7,504 nucleotides of DNA, from positions 658 through 8,161 of the forward strand of contig PMCG01000223.1 in assembly GCA_003155335.1 (NCBI GenBank), read 5' to 3'. Positions 1-5,612 of the stretch are shown in pieces; the first letter of the stretch is position 1, and every line of letters begins with the position of its first letter. The translations under genes and the position numbers were made by a program. The notes under the pieces are model-generated. The model was not told the DNA's origin and did not search any database. It saw only the letters and a program-made list of their open reading frames with translations. Origin of the DNA: Acidobacteriota bacterium. Lineage in GTDB: Bacteria; Acidobacteriota; Vicinamibacteria; Fen-336.

Positions 1-480
1 GAAGCCATGACCATGGCCTACCACCGCTTCCACGGGGTCGACACGCGCATCGTGCGCATCTTCAACACCTACGGCCCACGCATGCGGGTGGAGGATGGGC
101 GGGCCATCCCGGCCTTTATGAGCCAGGCCCTGCGCGGAGAGGACGTCACCGTCTTCGGGGACGGCGGCCAGACACGCAGCCTGTGCTACGTCAGCGACAC
201 CGTCGACGGCATCTTCCGGCTATTGATGTCGAACGAGACCGACCCGGTGAACGTCGGCAACCCATACGAGCTGACGGTCCACGCGCTGGCGGAGCGCGTG
301 ATCGCCGCCTGTGGTTCGAAGAGCCGCATCGTCAGCCGCCCGCTTCCCGTCGACGATCCCAAGGTGCGCCAGCCCGACGGCACGCGCGCGCAGCACATCC
401 TGGGCTGGACGCCCAAGATATCGCTCGACGAGGGCCTCGCCCGGACCGTCGCCTACTTCAGGGAGAAGCTCGGCCTCTAG
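1..480 (+). CDS. NAD-dependent nucleotide-sugar epimerase/decarboxylase, C-terminal part (5'-truncated)
   Basis: The reading frame is open from base 1 to a TAG at 478-480 and gives 159 residues, about half of a usual protein of this family (around 310-340 residues). It is an extended short-chain dehydrogenase acting on nucleotide sugars in the cytoplasm for surface polysaccharide precursors. Seen: RIFNTYGPRM at residues 19-28 and VFGDGGQTRSLCYVSD at 51-66, the classic substrate-domain motifs of UDP-glucuronate decarboxylase (UDP-xylose synthase) and dTDP-glucose 4,6-dehydratase relatives, then NVGNP near residue 82 and a terminal GW-P-----EGL-RTV-YFRE segment. The NAD-binding Rossmann glycine motif and the catalytic YxxxK lie outside the window to the left, so activity cannot be judged. 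UDP-glucuronate decarboxylase is the closest match I can suggest; a 4-epimerase or dehydratase is also possible. It converges with the leftward gene ending at 523, leaving 42 bp in which I see no clear terminator hairpin. Confidence 0.9.
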   Translation, partial: EAMTMAYHRFHGVDTRIVRIFNTYGPRMRVEDGRAIPAFMSQALRGEDVTVFGDGGQTRSLCYVSDTVDGIFRLLMSNETDPVNVGNPYELTVHALAERVIAACGSKSRIVSRPLPVDDPKVRQPDGTRAQHILGWTPKISLDEGLARTVAYFREKLGL

Positions 481-522
481 CTTCTGCGATCGACTGCGCT
501 GCCTCGGCCGGGCTCGCGACTA

Positions 523-1644
523 CTAGCCTGGTGGCGCGCCACGGCGGTAGAGCTCGCTGCCGAGATACCAGGCCCTGAGATCGCCCCAGAACACAGAAAG
601 CACGGCCGTCGTCGGCACTGCGATCAGCATCCCCACGAAGCCGAAGAGTGTGCCGCCGACCAGCACGGCCAGCATGATCACCACCGAGTGCAGTCCCAGG
701 CGTCCGCCCACGATGCGCGGCGTGATGATGTTGCCTTCGACGGTCTGACCGAGTAGGAAGACGATCGCGACCGCCGCGAGTCGCTGCCAGCTCTGCGCGT
801 CGAGCCATGAAAGCAAAAGCGTCAGTGGCAAGCCAAGCGCAGTCGACATGTATGGAATCAGATTGAAGAAGCCGACGACCAATCCAACGGCGCCCCCCAT
901 CGGCACGCCGCACAGACTCAGGGCGATCGCGTAGTAGGAGCCGAGGATCAGGCAGACGGTCAGTTGCCCGCGCACGAAGGCGGCCAGCAGACGATCCACC
1001 TCCTTGACCCGGGAATAGACGTAGTCGCGATAGCGGTGCGGCACCAGATCGGCCAGCCCGGCCGTGATGCGATTCATGTCGTACAGCAGGTAGATCGCGA
1101 ATACCGGCACCAGGACCAGGCTGAGGATCATCAGGACGAAGGAGAGCACGCTCGAGAATGCCGCGCCGATCACGTGCGTGACCGGCGCCACGATCTCCGG
1201 CAGGTGGTTGCGCACCCCCTCTTCCGCGCGCCGCCGAATCTCCTCGTATGCAGCCGGGTAGCGCAGGTTCAGGCTCTGGATCGCTGGCTCTGCCCGAGCG
1301 CGCAGCGTCTCCGCGTAGCCCGGGAGCTTGGTGACTGTCTCCGAGACCTGCTGGTAAACCGTCGGCACGACAAAGACACAGACGGCCGCGACAACGAAGA
1401 CCACGGCAATGCAGAGCGTCCCCACTGCCAAACCCCGCGGACTCAGCGCGCGCACGCGGCCGAAGACGCGAGCGTAGATGCGCTCGAGCCAGTTCGCGCC
1501 AGGGTTGAGCACGTACGCGACGGCAAACGCCAGCGCGAAGGAGGTCAGAATGCCGCGCACGCGGAGCACAAACCAGACCGACACGACCACCACGCCCAGC
1601 AGCAGGGCCAGGCGGCCCACGCGCGCCATGGCGCTGCCACTCAT
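523..1644 (-). CDS. AI-2E family transporter / PerM-type permease
   Basis: This 373-residue integral membrane protein is of the usual length for the AI-2E/PerM (TqsA, YdiK) family. Seen: two N-terminal hydrophobic stretches (about residues 10-47), another at 72-95, a long polar segment (95-150) typical of the family, and hydrophobic stretches at about 158-188, 228-280, 288-300 and 320-350. Family hallmarks are FFNLIPYMST at about 259-268 and EGNIITPRIVG at about 303-313. Members have been linked to autoinducer-2 export or to Na+/H+ antiport, but most are of unknown substrate, so I name only the family. Its ATG at 1642-1644 overlaps the TGA of pgsA as ATGA, which points to translational coupling and co-transcription. 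I see no strong SD of its own. A second ATG five codons in is possible but less attractive because it breaks the overlap. Stop is TAG at 523-525. Confidence 0.93.
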   Translation of the reverse strand: MSGSAMARVGRLALLLGVVVVSVWFVLRVRGILTSFALAFAVAYVLNPGANWLERIYARVFGRVRALSPRGLAVGTLCIAVVFVVAAVCVFVVPTVYQQVSETVTKLPGYAETLRARAEPAIQSLNLRYPAAYEEIRRRAEEGVRNHLPEIVAPVTHVIGAAFSSVLSFVLMILSLVLVPVFAIYLLYDMNRITAGLADLVPHRYRDYVYSRVKEVDRLLAAFVRGQLTVCLILGSYYAIALSLCGVPMGGAVGLVVGFFNLIPYMSTALGLPLTLLLSWLDAQSWQRLAAVAIVFLLGQTVEGNIITPRIVGGRLGLHSVVIMLAVLVGGTLFGFVGMLIAVPTTAVLSVFWGDLRAWYLGSELYRRGAPPG

Positions 1645-2207
1645 GCGCGCGTCGCGAATGCCTTGTGCGTCGACGCCAGGTAGATATAGTGCGCGCCTGA
1701 CGCCACCGTGACCAGCACCGTCGCCAGGAAGAGATAGGGCAGCGCCGCAGAGTTCGTGTGGGCCCAGTTGAGAAGGAGCACGCTCGCAGCCGTGACGAGC
1801 TGCAGCACCGTCGTCACCTTGCCGAGCACCGAAGGGAAGAAGATGCGCCGCTCGACGACGAGATTGACGATCACGACTGCGACCACGATCACCATGTCGC
1901 GCGAGAGCGTGACGACCGTGACCCAGACCGGGATCCTCACCTGCACTGCCGAGTTCCAGGTGAGCGCGACGAACGTCGCCCCGAGCAGGATCTTGTCAGC
2001 CACTGGATCCAGCGTTGCGCCGAGCGGGGTCTTCTGATGCCCGTAGCGCGCGATCAAGCCGTCAAGTAGGTCGGTCAGACCGGCAACGAGGAAAGTCGCC
2101 ACCGCCCAGCCGAACCTGCCCCACGTGAGCGCCAGGACGAGAAAGGGTGCCAATGCCATGCGCAAGAGCGTGAGCTGGTTGGCCACCGTTAAGAGCGGCA
2201 TCGACAT
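1641..2207 (-). CDS. pgsA: CDP-diacylglycerol--glycerol-3-phosphate 3-phosphatidyltransferase
   Basis: It makes phosphatidylglycerol-phosphate from CDP-diacylglycerol and glycerol-3-phosphate in the inner membrane, the committed step to phosphatidylglycerol and cardiolipin. At 188 residues it has the usual PgsA length. Seen: the complete CDP-alcohol phosphatidyltransferase signature D46-xx-D49-G50-xx-A53-R54-x8-G63-xxx-D67-xxx-D71, with all metal- and substrate-binding aspartates present; the PgsA-like N-terminus TVANQLTLLRM; and SRDM at 102-105 before a transmembrane stretch. Hydrophobic helices cover most of the rest. The signature alone cannot exclude another CDP-alcohol transferase, but length, N-terminus and SRD motif favour PgsA over phosphatidylserine synthase. 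The ATG at 2207 follows a GGGGTGA run (complement of 2211-2217) at good SD spacing. It lies 70 bp behind the csgG-like gene and overlaps the downstream AI-2E gene by 4 nt. Confidence 0.93.
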   Translation of the reverse strand: MSMPLLTVANQLTLLRMALAPFLVLALTWGRFGWAVATFLVAGLTDLLDGLIARYGHQKTPLGATLDPVADKILLGATFVALTWNSAVQVRIPVWVTVVTLSRDMVIVVAVVIVNLVVERRIFFPSVLGKVTTVLQLVTAASVLLLNWAHTNSAALPYLFLATVLVTVASGAHYIYLASTHKAFATRA

Positions 2208-2227
2208 TGGTCACCCCGTCGAGGCGT

Positions 2228-2254
2228 GACGGTCGCCGCTGCGCAACGACCGTC
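2228..2254 (-). terminator. Inverted repeat between csgG-like gene and pgsA (weak terminator candidate)
   Basis: Two perfect 8-base arms (GACGGTCG at 2228-2235 and CGACCGTC at 2247-2254) flank an 11-base loop in the 70-bp gap after the csgG-like stop codon. On the transcribed strand the hairpin is not followed by a U-tract, so it is not a canonical intrinsic terminator. It could be a Rho-dependent 3'-end stabiliser or attenuator ahead of pgsA, or have no role. Confidence 0.3.
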
Positions 2255-2277
2255 GAGAAGCGTGGACCGAGCGCCTG

Positions 2278-2937
2278 CTAGTCGTCCAGCCGATCCGCTC
2301 GTGCGATCAGCTGCTTCACCAACTCCTGGCAAGCCCGCTCTTGGGCGTCGCCGAGCGCGCTCTCGCGGAACTCGCCTGAACCCATGTTGATGCCGGTGCT
2401 GCCGCTCGAGACATGGAAGCGCGTGCCCTTCTTCGACACACCCTCGCCCTTGGCCGACATCACAACCTCACCCGTCGAAGTGTCGACCATCCGTGCGGTC
2501 AAGTTCACCTGCGCCTTGGCGCCACCACCCCCGAGGCCGATCCCGTGGACGTGCAGCCCGCCGCCCTGCTGCTCCATCGAGAACTTGGTGATCGACCCGG
2601 TGATGATGTATCGCACGCCCAGGACCTTGCCGATCTTGGATGCATGCGCCGCGCTCACGTCCGCGCGATCGCTGTGTGCGAAGTCCTGCTCGGCCAGCAC
2701 AGTGTCGAGCTTCTTGCGCTCGATGACACGGAAGGTCCCGTCGTTGACCAGCGCGTCAACCACCTGATCGGCCATGCCCTTGCCGATGTCGGACTGGCCC
2801 CACCAGTGATCGATCGTGCCGTAATCGAAGTCCATCACGGCCACGGCCTTCCGCTTGGATTGGGCCTGAGCCGAGGGCGCACCGCCCGCCACAAGCACCG
2901 CTGCCACTGCCACACCCACGAGCACGTTGCCTCGCAT
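2278..2937 (-). CDS. Secreted CsgG-family (curli assembly/HfaB-type) protein
   Basis: The protein has 219 residues from the chosen start. Seen: a signal peptide, MR followed by a hydrophobic core at residues 5-20 and an AQA-Q junction near residue 25 fitting signal peptidase I; no lipobox cysteine is present (the only Cys is at 203), unlike E. coli CsgG, which is a lipoprotein. Family motifs follow: AVAVMDFDYG at 31-40, FRVIERKKLDTVLAEQ at 69-84, GKVLGVRYIITGSITKF at 103-119, and ARMVDTSTGEVVMSAKGEG at 148-166. A Gly/His-rich loop at 125-139 is unusual. CsgG-family proteins act in the periplasm or outer membrane, some as secretion pores; many short ones like this are uncharacterised, so pore function is not implied. 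The start at 2937 is chosen because AGGAGG lies 6 nt upstream and a promoter sits at 2973-3002; the longer reading frame back to 3024 would begin upstream of that promoter. No curli genes are nearby. Confidence 0.85.
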   Translation of the reverse strand: MRGNVLVGVAVAAVLVAGGAPSAQAQSKRKAVAVMDFDYGTIDHWWGQSDIGKGMADQVVDALVNDGTFRVIERKKLDTVLAEQDFAHSDRADVSAAHASKIGKVLGVRYIITGSITKFSMEQQGGGLHVHGIGLGGGGAKAQVNLTARMVDTSTGEVVMSAKGEGVSKKGTRFHVSSGSTGINMGSGEFRESALGDAQERACQELVKQLIARADRLDD

Positions 2938-2943
2938 CGCTAA

Positions 2944-2949
2944 CCTCCT
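2944..2949 (-). promoter_or_regulatory. Shine-Dalgarno site of the csgG-like gene
   Basis: A perfect AGGAGG on the minus strand lies 6 nt before the ATG at 2937. It decides the start of the csgG-like gene and places the signal peptide exactly at the N-terminus. Confidence 0.88.
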
Positions 2950-2972
2950 CACAGTCCTACGTCGTTGAATGG

Positions 2973-3002
2973 AATATAGCTGACGCATTGACGGCAGGTC
3001 AA
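2973..3002 (-). promoter_or_regulatory. Sigma70-type promoter of the csgG-like gene
   Basis: On the minus strand, TTGACC (2997-3002, five of six to consensus) is separated by 18 bp from TATATT (2973-2978, five of six). The predicted transcript would begin near 2966 and carry a leader of about 29 nt containing the AGGAGG site. This makes the csgG-like gene (and perhaps pgsA and the AI-2E gene behind it) independent of the J-protein gene upstream. Confidence 0.7.
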
Positions 3003-3019
3003 GGATCGTCTCGGCCAGG

Positions 3020-3037
3020 CCCACCCACCCCGTGCCC
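3020..3037 (-). other. G-quadruplex motif after the J-protein gene
   Basis: Four G-tracts on the minus strand (3035-3037, 3028-3031, 3024-3026, 3020-3022) are separated by loops of 3, 1 and 1 nt (CAC, T, T). The motif begins 5 nt past the TAG of the J-protein gene and ends 17 bp before the -35 box of the csgG-like promoter. It is on the sense strand, so it would occur in the J-protein mRNA as well as in the non-template DNA. Confidence 0.55.
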
Positions 3038-3042
3038 GGCGG

Positions 3043-3966
3043 CTACCGGCCCAGCGCGCGCAGCTCGTCGAAGAGCTCACGCTCGCGCCGCGAAAGGTCC
3101 GTCGGCAGGTTCACCGCCAGCGTGACCAGCAAGTCTCCTCGGGCGCCGCGCTCCGCCTGTCGAGGAAGCCCCTGGCCTTTCACGCGCAAGACCCGGCCCG
3201 CCGGCGACCCTGGCGGCACCTTGAGATTCACGCGGCCGTCCAGTGTCGGTAGGTCCAGATCTCCGCCCAGGACAGCGGTCGTGAGCGCAACGTTGGCCGT
3301 TGTCGTCAGGTCGTCGTCCTGCACGGCGAAATGGCGGTTCGGCTCCACCCGCACGCGCAGATAGAGATCGCCCGTGCGGCCGCCGGAGGTCGACCCCTCC
3401 CCCGAGACGCGCACGCGGGCCCCGTCCCGCATACCTGGGGGGATCTTCACCTCGACCGTTCGCTGGCTACCGCCCTTTATCGTGCGGGTCGCACCCTTGA
3501 GGACCTCGGCGAGGGAGATCGCAAGCTCGCGCTCGACGTCCGCGCTCGCCGCCGGCCGCCGTGCGAAGACGTCGCCGGAGCCTTCCACATCATCACCGCC
3601 CCAGGCCTCCGGTCCGCCACCACCGAAGAACGTCCGAAAGAAATCCGAGAAACCGCCCAGGTCCTGCTCGAAACCGCCGACCTTCACCCGCACTCGCCCA
3701 CCCCGGCCCCATCCCCCGCCGGCAGGCACACCCGACTCGTACGTCCTCCAGTCTGCGCCGAGCTGGTCGTAGCGTCTGCGCTTCTCGGGATCCGAGAGCA
3801 CCTCGTTGGCCTCGTTGATCTCCTTGAAGCGGGCCTCGGCCTGGCGATTGTTCGGATTCACGTCAGGGTGGACCTTGCGCGCCAAACGCCGATAGGCGGC
3901 CTTGATCTCTTTCTCGGTCGCGTTCTTCGCAACGCCCAGCGTCTTGTAGTAGTCCTTGTACTCCAT
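3043..3966 (-). CDS. DnaJ/CbpA-type co-chaperone without zinc finger
   Basis: This is a 307-residue Hsp40 co-chaperone that would deliver clients to DnaK and stimulate its ATPase through its J domain. Seen: J domain at residues 5-70 with the essential HPD at 33-35 and the helix IV motif ending [10 protein letters not shown]; a Gly/Phe/Trp-rich linker at about 82-125 ([21 protein letters not shown]); and two beta-rich client-binding domains at about 145-290 with [17 protein letters not shown] (175-191) and [19 protein letters not shown] (250-268). The four CxxCxGxG repeats of classical DnaJ are absent, so this is a class B (CbpA/DnaJ2-like) protein of usual length. The ATG at 3966 gives the canonical DYYKTLGV start; I see no good SD before it, and a 5-bp hairpin (3976-3990) lies just upstream. 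It sits 94 bp behind the hydrolase gene. No grpE or dnaK is present in the window. Confidence 0.95.
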   Translation of the reverse strand: MEYKDYYKTLGVAKNATEKEIKAAYRRLARKVHPDVNPNNRQAEARFKEINEANEVLSDPEKRRRYDQLGADWRTYESGVPAGGGWGRGGRVRVKVGGFEQDLGGFSDFFRTFFGGGGPEAWGGDDVEGSGDVFARRPAASADVERELAISLAEVLKGATRTIKGGSQRTVEVKIPPGMRDGARVRVSGEGSTSGGRTGDLYLRVRVEPNRHFAVQDDDLTTTANVALTTAVLGGDLDLPTLDGRVNLKVPPGSPAGRVLRVKGQGLPRQAERGARGDLLVTLAVNLPTDLSRRERELFDELRALGR

Positions 3967-4043
3967 CGCGTCACTGCGCTACAGAAGCGCCTGCACACTG
4001 AAACCTAGCCGTCTGGCCTCGAAGACGCACGCTGGCACGCGAC

Positions 4044-4060
4044 GGTCGGCTCAGCCGACC
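4044..4060 (-). terminator. Stem-loop abutting the hydrolase stop codon
   Basis: Perfect 7-base arms (GGTCGGC at 4044-4050, GCCGACC at 4054-4060) enclose a 3-base loop and touch the TGA stop (4061-4063) of the hydrolase gene with no gap. The very GC-rich stem at the end of a gene suggests a transcript 3' end, but there is no U-tract, so termination would be inefficient or Rho-aided. It could instead only protect the mRNA end. Confidence 0.45.
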
Positions 4061-5149
4061 TCAGGAGAGATGTGCCGCCAGGAAGGCCGCCACCAACCCG
4101 ATCACATGGTCGCGCGCCGACCCGTCCTTGAGCTCGTGGCCCTGGCCCTCGTAGATCACGAACGCGTTCGTCTCCGCGAGCACGCCCAGAAACACCGATG
4201 AAGGCTTGAAGTTGTCGCCGCAGGCAGTTCCGCTTGCGTTCTCGTGCAGGGAGCGGTCGATGTCCCACGCGCCGGGCGCCCGGCCGGCGGCGGTCAGGGC
4301 GGCGCGCTTGGCGCATGCCTGATCGAGATTCACGATCACGTCGTCGGTGCCGTGGATGAACAGCGTCGGCACCTTCAGCTCGCCAAGACGGTAAACCGGC
4401 GAGCGGTCGGCGTACGTGTTCGGCACCTGCGCCGGCGTGCCGCCGAAGCCAGTCACCAGTTGATCCAGCATGCTCAAATGCAGCTGACGGCAGTCAGTGC
4501 GGCCGATCTGCGCGCAGAACGGCTCTCCGCGGGCGACTTGGTCCGACATCCAGTTGTAGAGAGCAGCCCAATCCGATGGACCGGCAAGATCGACTGCCAC
4601 GCGCACGTCCGGCTTGCGAATGGCCAAGGAGAGCGTGATGCAGCCACCGTGACTCGCGCCGAGCGCGGCGATGTGCGTCGGGTCAACGTAGGCTTCTTGC
4701 TTCAACGCCGTCAGCAGGGCCTGCACGTCGTCGACCTCGCCCTTGCACGCCTCGACCGTGCCCTGGCTCCCACCCTCCCCCCGGTAGTAGGAGGCGGCCA
4801 CGACAAACCCCAGCTCAGCCAGCCTGCGACCGAACGTGCGGTCGCCGTCGGACAGCCCGCTGAACCCGCCGTGACTCCACAGCAGCAGCGTGCGATGCGT
4901 GACATTCGCCGGACGAGTGATCTCGGCCCAGATCTTCAGGCCGCCCGACAGGTACGAAACCTTCTCCACGACGATCCCGCCACTATCGGAGACCACGGTC
5001 CGATCGAGCCACGCCGACGTCGGCGTCGGAGTCGGCGTCGGCGAACCGCCGCCGCTCCCAGCGCATCCTGCGCCGAGAGCCAGAGCCGCGCTGAGCGCCA
5101 GCCCTGCGCCCCGTCCGCCCCGTCGAGAACCCACGTGGATCTGCGTCAT
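4061..5149 (-). CDS. Secreted alpha/beta-hydrolase (S9/dienelactone-hydrolase type), probable lipoprotein
   Basis: The protein has 362 residues from the ATG at 5149; a GTG directly before it (5152) is an alternative start. Seen: a twin-Arg-containing basic N-terminus, a hydrophobic stretch at about 16-26 and a lipobox-like LGAGC with Cys29 (Leu is at -4 rather than the usual -3, so lipidation is likely but not certain); a Ser/Pro/Thr linker with a Thr-Pro repeat at about 37-45; then an alpha/beta-hydrolase domain. The nucleophile elbow is GASHGG with Ser166, the acid is probably Asp269 in HGTDD, and the base is His338 in GQGHE; SHGG near 92-95 fits the oxyanion loop. Six further cysteines (135, 170, 212, 220, 279, 310) could form disulfides outside the cytoplasm. 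Substrate is not deducible: peptidase, acyl esterase or carbohydrate esterase are all possible. It starts 15 nt behind the hfq-like stop, so it probably shares that transcript; no clear SD of its own. Confidence 0.88.
   Translation of the reverse strand: MTQIHVGSRRGGRGAGLALSAALALGAGCAGSGGGSPTPTPTPTSAWLDRTVVSDSGGIVVEKVSYLSGGLKIWAEITRPANVTHRTLLLWSHGGFSGLSDGDRTFGRRLAELGFVVAASYYRGEGGSQGTVEACKGEVDDVQALLTALKQEAYVDPTHIAALGASHGGCITLSLAIRKPDVRVAVDLAGPSDWAALYNWMSDQVARGEPFCAQIGRTDCRQLHLSMLDQLVTGFGGTPAQVPNTYADRSPVYRLGELKVPTLFIHGTDDVIVNLDQACAKRAALTAAGRAPGAWDIDRSLHENASGTACGDNFKPSSVFLGVLAETNAFVIYEGQGHELKDGSARDHVIGLVAAFLAAHLS
5019..5042 (-). repeat. Hexamer microsatellite in the hydrolase linker
   Basis: Four tandem copies of GTCGG(C/A) on the plus strand encode the Thr-Pro repeats of the linker following the lipidated N-terminus. 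Unit length is a multiple of three, so slippage would change linker length without shifting the frame. Confidence 0.7.
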
Positions 5150-5164
5150 CACACAGCGTCGACG

Positions 5165-5485
5165 CTAGTCGAGATCTCCGCCTTTGTCCTCGTTCTCCTT
5201 GTACATATATTTCACGGTGTCTTTCTGGAGCAGGATGTTCGGCTCGTCCGGCCGATGGACCTTGAGCGCCGCCTTGTCGTACCACTCGATCGTGCCGCGG
5301 AGCTCCTGCCCATCTTTCAGCACGATGACCATGCGCGTCTTGTTAGTCATCTGCTTCAAGTAGTAAAAGCTCTCCGCGTTGGTCTGCTCGGGCGGGACAG
5401 GCTTGCGCTGGCGATAGAGGCGCGCTGTGCTGTGGTACTGGTCTTTCAGCTCCGACAGGTCGGGCCGAATGAGCTTACGGTTCAT
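5165..5485 (-). CDS. hfq: Hfq-like RNA chaperone with N-terminal extension
   Basis: The protein has 106 residues. Seen: a basic, disordered-looking N-terminal extension (residues 1-36, with RQRKPVPPEQTN at 25-36) followed by an Sm-type core of Hfq kind. NAESFYYLKQMTNKTRM (36-52) matches the N-terminal helix and first strand; VLKDGQELRGTIEWYDKAALKV (55-76) is the Sm1 region with DG and G64; VKYMYKE (91-97) is the Sm2 region. Canonical Hfq ends Sm2 with YKH; here it reads YKE, so the proximal-face histidine is replaced. The tail is short and acidic (ENEDKGGDLD). Hfq is a hexameric ring that promotes sRNA-mRNA pairing and controls RNA decay. The extension and the core wording recall Acidobacteriota-type Hfq homologues from memory. 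The start is supported by AGGAGG 9 nt upstream. The gene follows a structured 127-bp leader and precedes the hydrolase by 15 nt, an unusual partner for hfq. Confidence 0.82.
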   Translation of the reverse strand: MNRKLIRPDLSELKDQYHSTARLYRQRKPVPPEQTNAESFYYLKQMTNKTRMVIVLKDGQELRGTIEWYDKAALKVHRPDEPNILLQKDTVKYMYKENEDKGGDLD

Positions 5486-5494
5486 CTGTCGCCG

Positions 5495-5500
5495 CCTCCT
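5495..5500 (-). promoter_or_regulatory. Shine-Dalgarno site of the hfq-like gene
   Basis: A perfect AGGAGG on the minus strand lies 9 nt before the ATG at 5485. It confirms the start and hence the reality of the N-terminal extension of the Hfq-like protein. Confidence 0.85.
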
Positions 5501-5526
5501 GATGCCCAGACCGTGATCGGCTCGGG

Positions 5527-5572
5527 CGAGTCCTCAGACCGTCTTGCGGACTCATGAAGCCGAGGACTCGGC
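5527..5572 (-). promoter_or_regulatory. Nested inverted repeats in the hfq-like 5' leader (candidate structured RNA)
   Basis: Within the 127-bp gap between holB and the hfq-like gene, two perfect 9-base arms (5527-5535 and 5562-5570) can pair across 26 nt. Inside, a 6-bp stem with one mismatch (5536-5541 with 5547-5552) closes a 5-nt loop and stacks directly on one end of the outer stem. Two alternatives compete for the same bases: a 6-bp hairpin with a 2-nt loop at 5559-5572, and a second copy of GAGTCC on the sense strand (5548-5553) that can replace the first arm in pairing with 5528-5533. No U-tract follows. The layout is that of a leader RNA element or Rho-type boundary; I do not recognise a known riboswitch family. 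The remaining leader also holds a 10-bp palindrome CCCGCGCGGG at 5582-5591. Confidence 0.45.
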
Positions 5573-5612
5573 GATGCATGGCCCGCGCGGGAGTGTCTTC
5601 TCTCTGTTTCTA

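Noticed and set aside
481..522. Bidirectional terminator between the two convergent genes
   Set aside because: Only short GC palindromes (such as CGGCCG) are seen, without a proper stem-loop or T-tract on either strand.
964..1683. 239-codon open frame on the plus strand
   Set aside because: It mirrors the AI-2E membrane protein gene; composition is charged low complexity and the minus-strand gene has clear family motifs and a coupled start.
2938..3024. Longer N-terminus for the csgG-like protein starting at 3024
   Set aside because: It would start upstream of the TTGACC/TATATT promoter and would bury the signal peptide 29 residues inside; AGGAGG points to 2937.
3976..3990. 5-bp hairpin (GCGCT/AGCGC) just upstream of the J-protein start as a heat-shock element
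   Set aside because: It is too short, and does not match CIRCE or a sigma32-type promoter; noted only in the gene entry.
3331..4008. 225-codon open frame on the plus strand
   Set aside because: It is a shadow of the J-protein gene, whose J domain and client-binding motifs settle the true strand.
4244..5557. 437-codon open frame on the plus strand
   Set aside because: It is antisense to the hydrolase, the hfq-like gene and the leader. Its translation is Arg/Ala/His-rich with no recognisable family, as expected for a GC-rich shadow frame.
5513..5572. Hammerhead-like ribozyme core in the hfq leader (CTGAGGA on the sense strand)
   Set aside because: The required GAAA segment and the third stem are missing at the right positions.
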